From Bacteroidota bacterium (GTDB taxonomy: Bacteria > Bacteroidota > Bacteroidia > Bacteroidales > Paludibacteraceae), in assembly GCA_023459355.1 (NCBI GenBank), contig JAEWUM010000040.1:1-64000 (forward strand): a stretch of 64,000 nt of DNA, in the 5' to 3' direction. Below are positions 45,654 through 54,423 of this stretch, in pieces (position 1 is the first letter of the stretch; every line of letters begins with the position of its first letter). Below the pieces are notes generated by a model, which was not told the origin of the DNA, made no database searches, and worked only from the letters and a program-made list of their open reading frames with translations. Position numbers and translations under genes: made by a program.

Positions 45654-46943
45654 ATGAAACGTATGAAAACGTCAAAATACATAGCATATATTGTGCTTTT
45701 TATATGGCTGGGCCTCCTGCCCGCTTGTCGCAATGAAGAAGCGGATATTTTTTCAGCCTCGCCGGCGGAAAGATTGAACAAAACCATCAGCGAATATCAA
45801 GCCATACTGACTAATGCTGAAAATGGATGGGAGATGGATTATTTCGCGAATGAGGTAAGCCCGGGTTACACCCTGTTGGTGAAATTCAATCAATCAGGAA
45901 ATGCCATATTGGCTGCAAGAAGTGAACTGACAACCAATGGAACTTACGAGCAGGATAGTTGTTTGTTCGATATTATTGGGGATAATGGTCCGGTGCTGAC
46001 ATTCAACACATTCAGCAAAATACTCCATGTCTTCTCCAATCCCGAAAATCCCGACGGTTATGGACTGAAAGGTGACTACGAGTTCGTGATTGTAAAAGCT
46101 CATTCCGATACGGTTTGGATGAAGGGTAAAAAATACGGAGCTGAGATTTTACTGCGAAAAATGCCTTCCGGTGTTCAGTGGCAGCAGCTTGCTGACGAAC
46201 GAAGTGAATTTAAATCTTTGCTGTTTTCTGAAAAAGCTCCGGCATTGACCATGAAAGTTGATAAGTCGAATTATACATTTTCATTCGGTTATTCCGGTGT
46301 GTTCTCTGTAAAGCGTACTGGTGCAAATGCTGTGGCTTTTGATGTTCCGTTTATTGTAACTCAGGATGGCATCAGGTTCTATCAGGAGGTCGAAATCGAA
46401 GGAATGAAATTCAGGACATTCAGACTCAATAATGCAAAAAGCGGACTGGTAAGTGTTGAGTCTCCGCAAAACACCTTGACTGGTGTCAATGATTTGGCAA
46501 TCTTCATTAGAGATGATGCAGAAACTGTTTGGGATATTTTCCCGGCTGGTTTGAGCACAACTCTTGATCAAAATTTCAAGGCAATTCTTCAATCGGTTCA
46601 AAGCTTGTATGGTGCAGATAGTGTATCTTTCTCGCTGAAATATAATACCATTCGGGGTTCCTTTGTGTTTGGGTTCAGTTATACTGCCGGAACAACAACT
46701 ACCGAGGGCTTGCTTGACCTGAATGTGAATGCGGGTAATAAAGACATGCTGACTGTTTCATACAAAGGAACCGGAGATGCAAAAGGTTTGCAGTTCTACA
46801 ATGATGTAGAAGGGTTGGATGATTTTATTTCAGCCATTTCCTCGACTTTCGCACTGTCGACTACAGCTAAGATTAATCCAAGGGAAATAAAATTTACGAA
46901 AACAACCGATCAGCAGGTGTATTTTGCAATTAAGCCAAGATGA
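45654..46943 (+). CDS. DUF4302 lipoprotein
   Basis: A 429-residue lipoprotein (lipobox LLPAC, Cys25). The DUF4302 signature covers about residues 40-230 (ERLNKTISEYQAILTNAENGWEMDY-like start, GYGLKGDYEFVIV). The protein is strand-rich throughout. Members accompany SusC/SusD and HExxH lipoprotein genes, but the role is unknown. It starts one base after the metallohydrolase stop, so the two are translated together. Confidence 0.87.
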   Translation: MKRMKTSKYIAYIVLFIWLGLLPACRNEEADIFSASPAERLNKTISEYQAILTNAENGWEMDYFANEVSPGYTLLVKFNQSGNAILAARSELTTNGTYEQDSCLFDIIGDNGPVLTFNTFSKILHVFSNPENPDGYGLKGDYEFVIVKAHSDTVWMKGKKYGAEILLRKMPSGVQWQQLADERSEFKSLLFSEKAPALTMKVDKSNYTFSFGYSGVFSVKRTGANAVAFDVPFIVTQDGIRFYQEVEIEGMKFRTFRLNNAKSGLVSVESPQNTLTGVNDLAIFIRDDAETVWDIFPAGLSTTLDQNFKAILQSVQSLYGADSVSFSLKYNTIRGSFVFGFSYTAGTTTTEGLLDLNVNAGNKDMLTVSYKGTGDAKGLQFYNDVEGLDDFISAISSTFALSTTAKINPREIKFTKTTDQQVYFAIKPR

Positions 46944-46960
46944 TGCGAGTTGTCTGTTTG

Positions 46961-47065
46961 AAAAAGCCTTGAGCTTTTTATAAAAAGCTCAGACCTTTTT
47001 CCGAAAAGCTTTGACCTTTCTTCAAAAAGCTCAGACCTTTTTCCGAAAAGCATTGAGTTTTTTTG
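46961..47065. repeat. Tandem array of about 21 bases, five units
   Basis: Units start at 46961, 46982, 47004, 47024 and 47046 and follow AAAAGCTYWGACCTTTTTCCG. On the minus strand an open frame (46910-47110) would read as 7-residue repeats of the type LFGKRSE. Unit lengths vary between 20 and 22, arguing for DNA-level repeats. Confidence 0.7.
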
Positions 47066-47122
47066 AAACTCAGGGAAGAGAACAGCCAAAGCTGGGGTAA
47101 TGATGACCAAAACATGGGGAAG

Positions 47123-47168
47123 ATAGAAAAAAAAGTCCCCCTGAGATAAACTTTCTCAGGGGGACTTT
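47123..47168 (-). terminator. Terminator of the fumarase gene
   Basis: A perfect 15-base stem (47132-47146 with 47154-47168) with a 7-base loop. On the minus strand it is followed by a run of T. It lies 10 bases after the fumarase stop. Confidence 0.85.
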
Positions 47169-47178
47169 CCGGTTTGCT

Positions 47179-48807
47179 CTACAGTGTCGCCATTTTAATC
47201 TGCTTGAAGAAATCATTTCCTTTATCATCTACTAAAATAAAAGCAGGGAAGTTTTCTACTTCAATTTTCCAGATGGCTTCCATGCCCAGTTCGGGATAAG
47301 CCAGGCATTCCACTTTTTTGATGCTTTGTTCTGCCAGAATGGCTGCGGGACCTCCAATAGAACCTAAATAGAAGCCGCCGTATTTCTTGCAAGCCTCTGT
47401 TACCTGTTCGCTTCTGTTACCTTTCGCAATCATAATCATGCTGCCGCCTTTCGACTGGAATAAGTCAACATAGGAGTCCATGCGACCGGCGGTAGTCGGT
47501 CCAAACGAACCGGAAGGCATGCCTTTGGGGGTTTTAGCCGGACCGGCATAGTAAATCGGATGATCTTTTACGTATTGCGGTAATTCTTTGCCTTCATCCA
47601 GTAGTTCTTTCAGCTTGGCATGCGCGATGTCGCGGCCTACTACAATAGTGCCGGATAAAGACAAACGGGTTGAAACCGGGTACTGTTTCAGGGTTTCAAG
47701 AATTTCTTTCATCGGGCGGTTAAGGTCAATCTTTACGGCATTGCCTTCGCCTTGTTGACGAAATTCTTCAGGAATATATTTTGCCGGATTGTCTTCCAGT
47801 TTTTCTAACCAAATGCCGTCTTTGTTTATTTTACCCTTGATGTTTCTGTCAGCCGAGCAAGAAACAGCCATCCCCACAAAGCAGGAAGCGCCGTGACGGG
47901 AAAGTCGAATTACGCGCACATCATGCGCGAAGTATTTGCCCCCGAATTGTGCTCCCATGCCAAATTTCTGGGCAGCTTTCAGGATTTTTGCTTCCATTTC
48001 CACATCCCGGAAGGCTTGTCCGAGTTCGTTGCCGGTGGTAGGTAATTCATCGTAATATTTAGTTGATGCTAATTTTACGGTTTTCATGCAGGCATCTGCT
48101 GAAGTGCCGCCGATGACAAAAGCAAGGTGGTAAGGCGGACAAGCAGCCGTTCCCAGTGTTTTCATTTTTTCAGTCAGGAATTTCTCCAACGAAACCGGGT
48201 TCAGCAGGGCTTTCGTTTCCTGAAAAAGATAGGATTTGTTGGCAGAACCACCTCCTTTGGCGATAAATAAGAATTTGTATTCGTTGCCATGACTGGCCAT
48301 CAGGTCGATTTGGGCAGGCAGGTTAGTGCCTGTATTCACTTCATCGTACATATTCAATGCTGCATTCTGCGAATAACGCAGGTTTTCATCCCGGTAGGTT
48401 TCGTAAATCCCTTTGGATAAGGCTTCTTCATCTGAGCCATCGGTATATACATTGTTCCCTTTTTTTGCATATACAGTTGCTGTGCCGGTATCCTGACAGA
48501 AAGGCAATACTCCTTTGGCTGCAATTTCCGCATTCCGGAGCATGGTCACCGCCACAAATTTGTCGTTTTCACTTGCTTCGGGATCAGCTAAGATGTTTGC
48601 CACTTGTTGTTGATGTTCGGGACGTAGCAAGAAGGAACAATCGCGCATGGCAGTGCGGGCCAGCAGGGTTAGTCCTTCCGGAGCTACTTTCAAAATTTCC
48701 TGTCCTTCAAGATTTGCCGTACTGACAAAATCTTTGGTTAATAGATAATACTCCGAGTTGTCTTTTCCCATCGGGAAGGGTTCCTGATACCTGAATTCTT
48801 TTGCCAT
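47179..48807 (-). CDS. Fumarate hydratase, class I
   Basis: The 542-residue iron-sulfur enzyme interconverts fumarate and malate. It is the single-chain class I form with an N-terminal alpha part (PFCQDTGTATVYAKKG, GGSANKSYLFQE, GTAACPPYHLAFVIGGTSAD) and a C-terminal beta part (LSGTIVVGRDIAHAKL, YYAGPAKTPKGMPSGSFGPTTAGRMD). The candidate cluster cysteines are in PFCQD, TAACP and AVSCSA. The oxygen sensitivity of this class fits an anaerobic lifestyle. Confidence 0.95.
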   Translation of the reverse strand: MAKEFRYQEPFPMGKDNSEYYLLTKDFVSTANLEGQEILKVAPEGLTLLARTAMRDCSFLLRPEHQQQVANILADPEASENDKFVAVTMLRNAEIAAKGVLPFCQDTGTATVYAKKGNNVYTDGSDEEALSKGIYETYRDENLRYSQNAALNMYDEVNTGTNLPAQIDLMASHGNEYKFLFIAKGGGSANKSYLFQETKALLNPVSLEKFLTEKMKTLGTAACPPYHLAFVIGGTSADACMKTVKLASTKYYDELPTTGNELGQAFRDVEMEAKILKAAQKFGMGAQFGGKYFAHDVRVIRLSRHGASCFVGMAVSCSADRNIKGKINKDGIWLEKLEDNPAKYIPEEFRQQGEGNAVKIDLNRPMKEILETLKQYPVSTRLSLSGTIVVGRDIAHAKLKELLDEGKELPQYVKDHPIYYAGPAKTPKGMPSGSFGPTTAGRMDSYVDLFQSKGGSMIMIAKGNRSEQVTEACKKYGGFYLGSIGGPAAILAEQSIKKVECLAYPELGMEAIWKIEVENFPAFILVDDKGNDFFKQIKMATL

Positions 48808-48841
48808 AACGATATTTGCTGTTAACTGTTTTTTTGGACTA

Positions 48842-48871
48842 CAAATTTAGTGTTTTTTTGTTATATATCAA
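48842..48871 (-). promoter_or_regulatory. Promoter of the fumarase gene
   Basis: On the minus strand TTG (48869-48871) and TAAATTTG (48842-48849) are 19 bases apart, a good Bacteroidota promoter, 34 bases before the start codon. Confidence 0.6.
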
Positions 48872-49294
48872 GTAGGGGAGGTGGGGTGGTGTGCCTCATC
48901 ACTGAAGTTACTGGTTAGAATCAAGTTGGGAATCAAGTTGGGTGGTGGAGGGTTGATGTGGCTCTTCACTAAAGTTGCTGGTTGCAATCAAGTTGGGAAT
49001 CAAGTTGGGGAGAGGGAGGGTTGGGGGGCTCTTCACTGAAGTTGCTTGTTGCAATCAAGTTGGGAATCAAGTTGGGGTGAGATGGGTTGGTGGGAGGCAT
49101 ATCACTAAAGTTGCTGGTTGCAATCAAGTTCATAATAAACTGATTGTTCATTATGTTCATTATCACATTGACTTCATCAACAACTTTATTTTCTTTATAT
49201 AACTTTAGTGAAGAACATCAGAGAATAGGCAAATATCAAATGCCCAATAACTTGATTCTTAACTTGATTGCAACCAGTAACTTTAGTGATGAGA
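48870..49294. repeat. 67-69 base tandem repeats plus inverted copies
   Basis: Three full units start at 48899, 48966 and 49033 and a partial fourth at 49102. Each begins TCACTRAAGTTGCTGGTTGC and contains AATCAAGTTGGG twice, then a G-rich stretch. Inverted fragments of the same unit lie at 49201-49215 and 49248-49294. This fills most of the 611-base gap between fumarase and gpmI. No gene is supported inside it, because unit lengths break any reading frame. Confidence 0.85.
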
Positions 49295-49335
49295 TGAAAC
49301 AAGCAACTTTCGTCTGAACTCTTCCATCCCCTTTA

Positions 49336-49362
49336 TTGTTTAAATAAAATTAAGTACTTTTG
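49336..49362 (+). promoter_or_regulatory. Promoter of gpmI
   Basis: TTG at 49336-49338 and TACTTTTG at 49355-49362. The leader to the ATG is about 55 bases. Confidence 0.5.
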
Positions 49363-49418
49363 CAGTCAGCAACAACAAAGGTATTAGTTGAAGGTAAAAT
49401 AATATAAATCAAAACAAT

Positions 49419-50945
49419 ATGAATAAAAAAGCTTTATTGATGATTCTCGATGGATGGGGAATCGGCAACGGGTCGAAGGCAGATGTGATTGCTTCGACAC
49501 CAACGCCTAACTGGGATAAAATTATCGCCACCTATCCGAATTCTTATTTATTGGCGTCGGGCGAACATGTGGGATTGCCTGATGGTCAGATGGGTAACTC
49601 GGAAGTAGGTCACCTGAATATTGGTGCCGGAAGGGTTGTTTACCAGGATTTGGTGAAAATCAACATCGCCTGCCGCGACAACAGCATTATGCAGAATCCG
49701 GAAATTATCAATGCTTATACTTATGCCAAAGAAAATAAAAAGAAAATGCACTTTCTCGGTCTCGTTTCCGATGGTGGGGTCCATTCTTCTCAGGATCATT
49801 TGAATAAGTTGCTGGATATTGCCAAATCCTATGGAATCGAAGATGCTTATGTACATTGCTTCATGGATGGTCGCGATACCGACCCCAAAAGTGGGAAAGG
49901 TTATCTCGAACAATTAGAAGCACATACCCAATACTCTGCAGGTAAAATTGCTTCTGTAATTGGTCGCTATTACGCGATGGATCGTGATAAAAGATGGGAG
50001 CGGGTGAAAGAAGCTTATGATTTGATCGTAAAAGGAGTAGGTGTCCCGACAACCGATCCTGTGGCGGCTATGCAGGCTTCTTATGATGCCGGTGTGACGG
50101 ATGAATTCGTGAAACCAATTGTAGTTACGGATGATAACGGAAAACCCTTGGCAACAATCGAATCGGGTGACGTGGTGATTTTCTTCAACTACCGGAATGA
50201 CCGTGCCAAAGAGCTCACCATCGTGTTGACTCAGGAAGATATGCATGAATACGATATGCATACCATCCCGTTGGAATATTATTGCATGACGCCTTATGAC
50301 TCAAGTTTCAAAGGCTTGAAAGTATTGTTCGATAAAGATAATGTACAGAACACCATGGGTGAATATGTGTCTTCTCTCGGGTTGAAACAATTGCGTATTG
50401 CTGAAACAGAGAAATTTGCTCATGTTACTTTCTTTTTCTCCGGAGGTCGCGAAGCGGAATTCGATGGTGAAGAGCGTATCCTGATTTCTTCACCCAAAGT
50501 GGCTACGTATGACTTGATGCCGGAAATGAGTGCTTATGGAATCAAAGATGCACTGGTGGCCGAACTCAATAAAAATAAATTTGATTTCATCGTGCTGAAC
50601 TTTGCCAATGGCGATATGGTGGGACATACCGGTGTGCGAGAGGCGATTGTAAAAGCCATAGAGGCAGTTGACGATTGTATGGGTCAGGTTGTGGAAGCTG
50701 CTAAAGCCAACGATTACGAGGTGATTATCATTGCCGACCACGGTAATGCCGATAATGCCGAAAATGAAGATGGTTCACCAAACACTGCACACTCGTTAAA
50801 TCCGGTGCCTATCGTATATGTTACCAATCGTCCGGGTGCTGCTGTCGAAAATGGGATCCTGGCCGATGTGTCGCCGACGATCTGCCAAATCCTTGATATC
50901 CCCAAACCAGCAGAAATGACGGGGAAAGGGTTGTTGAAAATTTAA
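49419..50945 (+). CDS. gpmI: 2,3-bisphosphoglycerate-independent phosphoglycerate mutase
   Basis: The 508-residue manganese enzyme interconverts 3- and 2-phosphoglycerate. The N-terminal block MILDGWGIGN holds a metal-binding Asp, and the phospho-acceptor Ser is in GQMGNSEVGHLNIGAG. Other motifs are HCFMDGRDTDP, FFNYRNDRAKEL, NFANGDMVGHTG and IADHGNADN. Normal length. Confidence 0.97.
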   Translation: MNKKALLMILDGWGIGNGSKADVIASTPTPNWDKIIATYPNSYLLASGEHVGLPDGQMGNSEVGHLNIGAGRVVYQDLVKINIACRDNSIMQNPEIINAYTYAKENKKKMHFLGLVSDGGVHSSQDHLNKLLDIAKSYGIEDAYVHCFMDGRDTDPKSGKGYLEQLEAHTQYSAGKIASVIGRYYAMDRDKRWERVKEAYDLIVKGVGVPTTDPVAAMQASYDAGVTDEFVKPIVVTDDNGKPLATIESGDVVIFFNYRNDRAKELTIVLTQEDMHEYDMHTIPLEYYCMTPYDSSFKGLKVLFDKDNVQNTMGEYVSSLGLKQLRIAETEKFAHVTFFFSGGREAEFDGEERILISSPKVATYDLMPEMSAYGIKDALVAELNKNKFDFIVLNFANGDMVGHTGVREAIVKAIEAVDDCMGQVVEAAKANDYEVIIIADHGNADNAENEDGSPNTAHSLNPVPIVYVTNRPGAAVENGILADVSPTICQILDIPKPAEMTGKGLLKI

Positions 50946-51015
50946 AGCAGCGGAAAAGCGGAAAACTGAAAACGGAGAGCGAATAACGAATTGCAACCGT
51001 CAATGATTCCGATAA

Positions 51016-51143
51016 GCCCCGAAGGGGCGAAATATCAATAGCCCCGGGTTTTAACCCGGGGGATATAAGGTTTTAACCCGGTGATTAATGATGGTCAGGG
51101 TTTTTAACCCGGGGAATAAATGATAACCATAGGATTTGATCCG
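51016..51143. repeat. Cluster of CCCCGGG-type hairpins upstream of metH
   Basis: GCCCCGAAGGGGC at 51016-51028, then CCCCGGGTT-TT-AACCCGGGG at 51042-51061, a shorter GGTTTTAACC at 51069-51078, a GGGTTTTTAACCC at 51098-51110, and a decayed GGATTTGATCC. The gap 50946-51195 also carries GGAAAACTGAAAAC-type short repeats near the gpmI stop. No cobalamin or SAM riboswitch core is recognised. Confidence 0.7.
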
Positions 51144-51195
51144 AAAATAAATGGTTTTATTCGACGATTAGGTTTTTGTGGTTAAAAAATATAAT

Positions 51196-53937
51196 ATGAA
51201 AAATCAGTTACAAAATCGCATTCTCGTCCTCGATGGCGCCATGGGGACCATGATACAGCGTTACAAACTGTCGGAAGTGGATTATCGCGGACAGCGGTTT
51301 GCAGATGTTGCTGTGCCACAGAAGGGTAATAATGATTTGCTGGTGCTCACGCAGCCGGATATTATTTACGAGATTCATAGTAAATACCTCGAAGCGGGTG
51401 CCGATATCATTGAGACCAATACTTTCAATGCCCAGCAAATTTCGATGGAGGATTACGGTATGCAAGCGCATGTAAGGGAGTTGAACCTAGAAGCTGCGTG
51501 TCTTGCCCGTAAGGCTGCTGATTTTTATACTGCTCAAACGCCTGACAAACCCAGATTTGTTGCAGGTGCGGTGGGGCCTACCAACAAAACGGCGTCTATG
51601 TCCCCCGACGTAAACAATCCGGCTTACCGTGCAGTGACTTTCGACCGTTTGGTAGAAGCTTACAAAGAACAGATGCTGGCCCTGATTGAAGGTGGAGTGG
51701 ATGCCATCCTGATTGAAACGATTTTTGATACACTGAATGCCAAAGCCGCTATTTTCGCGGCTAACCTGGCTATGGATGAGCTGGGCAAAAAGGTGGAGCT
51801 GATGATTTCTGTTACGGTGGCTGATGCCAGCGGCAGAACCTTGTCCGGACAAACCATCCGGGCTTTTCTGGCTTCTGTTGGCCATGCTGATGTGTTGTCG
51901 GTAGGCTTGAACTGTTCTTTCGGTGCCAAAGATTTAAAACCATATCTCAAGGAAATCGCTCAATACAGCAATTGCTATGTCAGCGCCTATCCAAATGCAG
52001 GTCTGCCGAATCAGTTTGGTGAGTATGATGAAAGTCCGGAGAAAATGGCTGGACAGATTCGGGAGTACTTCGAAGAAGGATTAGTCAACATCATCGGTGG
52101 TTGCTGTGGTACGACTCCCGATCACATCGCCGCCTATCAGCAAATCATCAATATTGCTAAATTACGTACTCCTGTCAGTAAGGATGCCGACCAGAGTACC
52201 CTGCATTTGTCGGGGTTAGAACACCTGGACATACAACCTGATTCTCTTTTTGTCAACATTGGTGAAAGATGTAACGTGGCGGGTTCGCGGATGTTTCTAC
52301 GTCTGATCAACGAGAAAAAGTACGAGGAAGCACTTAATATTGCCCGTAAACAGGTGGAGGACGGTGCACAGGTCATCGATATCAATATGGATGATGCCAT
52401 GCTCGAATCCCGTGAGGAAATGACGACTTTTCTCAATTACATCGCATCAGAGCCTGAAATTTCGAAAGTGCCCATCATGATCGATTCTTCAAAATGGGAG
52501 GTAATCGAAGCCGGGTTGAAGTGCGTTCAGGGTAAATGCATCGTGAACTCTATCAGTCTGAAAGAAGGCGAGGAAGATTTCATCAGCAAGGCAAAAAAGA
52601 TTCGTGCGTATGGTGCTGCTGCGGTGGTAATGGCCTTTGATGAAAAGGGACAGGCAGATTCATTTGAACGCAGAACGGAAATTTGTGCCCGTGCCTATCG
52701 TTTGCTGACAGAGAAAGTTGGTTTTCCTTCCAGTGATATTATCTTCGATCCAAACGTGCTGGCGATTGCCACGGGTATCGAAGAACACAATAATTATGGC
52801 GTCGATTTCATCGAAACGATAAAATGGATTAAAGCAAATTTACCTTTTGCTCGCATAAGTGGGGGCATCAGCAACCTGTCGTTCTCTTTTCGTGGCAACA
52901 ATGTAGTGCGGGAAGCCATTCATTCGGTTTTTCTGTATTATGCCATCCGTGAGGGGCTTGATATGGGTATTGTAAATGCCGGCATGTTGCAGATTTACGA
53001 AGAAATCCCGGCAGAATTACTTGAATATGTAGAAGATGTGGTGTTAAACCGTCGCCCTGATGCCACTGAACGCCTGGTTGATTATGCTGAGAAAATTAAA
53101 CTGTCGGCCTCTGAATCAGCTTCCGCTGCCAAAAAAGTAGATGAATGGCGCAGCCGTGAGTTGCAGGGACGACTTGAATATGCGTTGATAAAAGGTATCA
53201 GCGATTATCTTGAAGAGGACTTGCAGGAAGCTCTTGCTCAGTACGATACTGCCCTTGAAATCATTGAAAAGCCTCTGATGAGCGGGATGAACATTGTCGG
53301 AGATTTATTCGGAGAAGGTAAGATGTTTTTACCTCAGGTGGTGAAAACCGCCCGTACGATGAAGAAAGCTGTGGCTATTTTGCAGCCTTACATCGAAGCA
53401 GAGAAAGTGCCGGGTCAGCGTTCGTCTGCCGGTAAGTTTTTGATTGCTACGGTAAAAGGAGATGTGCATGACATCGGTAAAAATATTGTTGCGGTGGTAT
53501 TGGGATGTAATAACTATGAAGTTATTGACCTGGGTGTGATGACACCAACTGATAAGATAATTAAGACTGCTATAGAGGAAAAGGTAGATATTGTGGGGTT
53601 AAGCGGACTGATAACACCTTCGTTGGAAGAAATGTGCGTGGTAGCAGCCGAGATGGAAAAAGCAGGATTAAAAATACCTTTGTTAATCGGAGGGGCAACA
53701 ACGTCCAAAATTCATACGGCAGTTAAGATTTCGCCGAATTATACCGGTCCGGTCGTATACGTCAAAGATGCTTCGGTAAATACGCACATTGTTGCGCAGT
53801 TAATGAACCCAAAAACTATCGGTTCCTTTACATCGGAAGTGGCAAATGAATATCAGCAGTTGAGAGAGAAGCAAAAACCACAGGCGAGCCTGCTTTCACT
53901 GGAAGAAGCTAGGCAACGAAAACCCGGGTTGTTTTAA
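51196..53937 (+). CDS. metH: Cobalamin-dependent methionine synthase lacking the activation domain
   Basis: A 913-residue methyltransferase that moves a methyl group from methyltetrahydrofolate through cobalamin to homocysteine. Domains in order: homocysteine-binding (about 1-320, zinc cysteines in GLNCSFGAKD and IIGGCCGTTPD), pterin-binding (340-610, FVNIGERCNVAGSR, SISLKEGEEDF), cap (640-730) and B12 domain (735-890) with axial-ligand loop DVHDIGKNI and GLSGLITPSLEEM. The protein ends at LSLEEARQRKPGLF, where the family normally continues for about 300 residues of AdoMet reactivation domain. The start at 51196 is chosen over a GTG at 51178. Confidence 0.94.
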   Translation: MKNQLQNRILVLDGAMGTMIQRYKLSEVDYRGQRFADVAVPQKGNNDLLVLTQPDIIYEIHSKYLEAGADIIETNTFNAQQISMEDYGMQAHVRELNLEAACLARKAADFYTAQTPDKPRFVAGAVGPTNKTASMSPDVNNPAYRAVTFDRLVEAYKEQMLALIEGGVDAILIETIFDTLNAKAAIFAANLAMDELGKKVELMISVTVADASGRTLSGQTIRAFLASVGHADVLSVGLNCSFGAKDLKPYLKEIAQYSNCYVSAYPNAGLPNQFGEYDESPEKMAGQIREYFEEGLVNIIGGCCGTTPDHIAAYQQIINIAKLRTPVSKDADQSTLHLSGLEHLDIQPDSLFVNIGERCNVAGSRMFLRLINEKKYEEALNIARKQVEDGAQVIDINMDDAMLESREEMTTFLNYIASEPEISKVPIMIDSSKWEVIEAGLKCVQGKCIVNSISLKEGEEDFISKAKKIRAYGAAAVVMAFDEKGQADSFERRTEICARAYRLLTEKVGFPSSDIIFDPNVLAIATGIEEHNNYGVDFIETIKWIKANLPFARISGGISNLSFSFRGNNVVREAIHSVFLYYAIREGLDMGIVNAGMLQIYEEIPAELLEYVEDVVLNRRPDATERLVDYAEKIKLSASESASAAKKVDEWRSRELQGRLEYALIKGISDYLEEDLQEALAQYDTALEIIEKPLMSGMNIVGDLFGEGKMFLPQVVKTARTMKKAVAILQPYIEAEKVPGQRSSAGKFLIATVKGDVHDIGKNIVAVVLGCNNYEVIDLGVMTPTDKIIKTAIEEKVDIVGLSGLITPSLEEMCVVAAEMEKAGLKIPLLIGGATTSKIHTAVKISPNYTGPVVYVKDASVNTHIVAQLMNPKTIGSFTSEVANEYQQLREKQKPQASLLSLEEARQRKPGLF

Positions 53938-53942
53938 TGATA

Positions 53943-54066
53943 AACCATATAAGCCATATAAGAAACATATAAGTTCTTTTAAATTTATAATAAAAGATTT
54001 ACACAGCGTATTCTATCTTCTATTAAAAAATAAAACTTATATGTTTCTTATATGGCTTATATGGTT
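53943..54066. repeat. CTTATATG-arm inverted repeat, copy C
   Basis: The arms 53943-53973 and 54036-54066 (31 bases) are perfect reverse complements, with a 62-base A/T-rich middle. The element starts five bases after the metH stop and ends five bases before the stop of the converging small gene. Confidence 0.92.
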
Positions 54067-54071
54067 AAATA

Positions 54072-54242
54072 TTATTCAACGTATTTATTGATGATAACGT
54101 GGGCTATCAGGCCGCTGACCATCATGGCACCTGCAACAATCAGCAAAGTGTTTGCAGCTGTGTTTTCGAAGTAATAAACTGTCAGTAAAACGGTGCCAAT
54201 CAGCAAAATAATCGGACCTAAGTATTTCAGGAAGCTTTTCAT
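54072..54242 (-). CDS. Small two-helix membrane protein
   Basis: A 56-residue protein with two hydrophobic segments (about residues 7-24 and 29-48) and a short charged end. Similar tiny membrane proteins are common in Bacteroidales, but I recognise no named family. The ATG at 54240-54242 gives MKSFLKYLG; an upstream ATG at 54278 would add a polar 12-residue stretch. It stands alone between metH and a divergent glycosyltransferase. Confidence 0.65.
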   Translation of the reverse strand: MKSFLKYLGPIILLIGTVLLTVYYFENTAANTLLIVAGAMMVSGLIAHVIINKYVE

Positions 54243-54370
54243 TACGATATCGTTTTTATTTAATTTTTCCGACTGCAAATTAAGTAATTTTTTGTCGGGA
54301 AATCAAATTATTTGCATAAAAAAAGATTAAAATGATATGCAAATGTGGATTTTACCAAAACTCATTTAAA

Positions 54371-54386
54371 TAATTTTGTAATTTTG
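54371..54386 (+). promoter_or_regulatory. Twin -7 boxes for the glycosyltransferase
   Basis: TAATTTTG occurs twice in direct succession (54371-54378 and 54379-54386), 37 bases before the start codon. Either or both may be used. Confidence 0.45.
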
Positions 54387-54423
54387 CATACCTGATTCAG
54401 AATCATAAAGCAATAAATCAACC

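Noticed and set aside
48969..49202. Open frames over the 67-base repeats on both strands
   Set aside because: Unit lengths of 67 and 69 break a consistent frame, so repeated peptides on both strands are a by-product of the DNA repeat.
48870..49294. Possible CRISPR array
   Set aside because: The whole unit repeats, including what would be spacers, and no cas genes are nearby.
50946..51195. Possible cobalamin or SAM riboswitch before metH
   Set aside because: No B12-box or SAM-box core sequence is visible; the hairpins belong to an intergenic repeat also found after susD.
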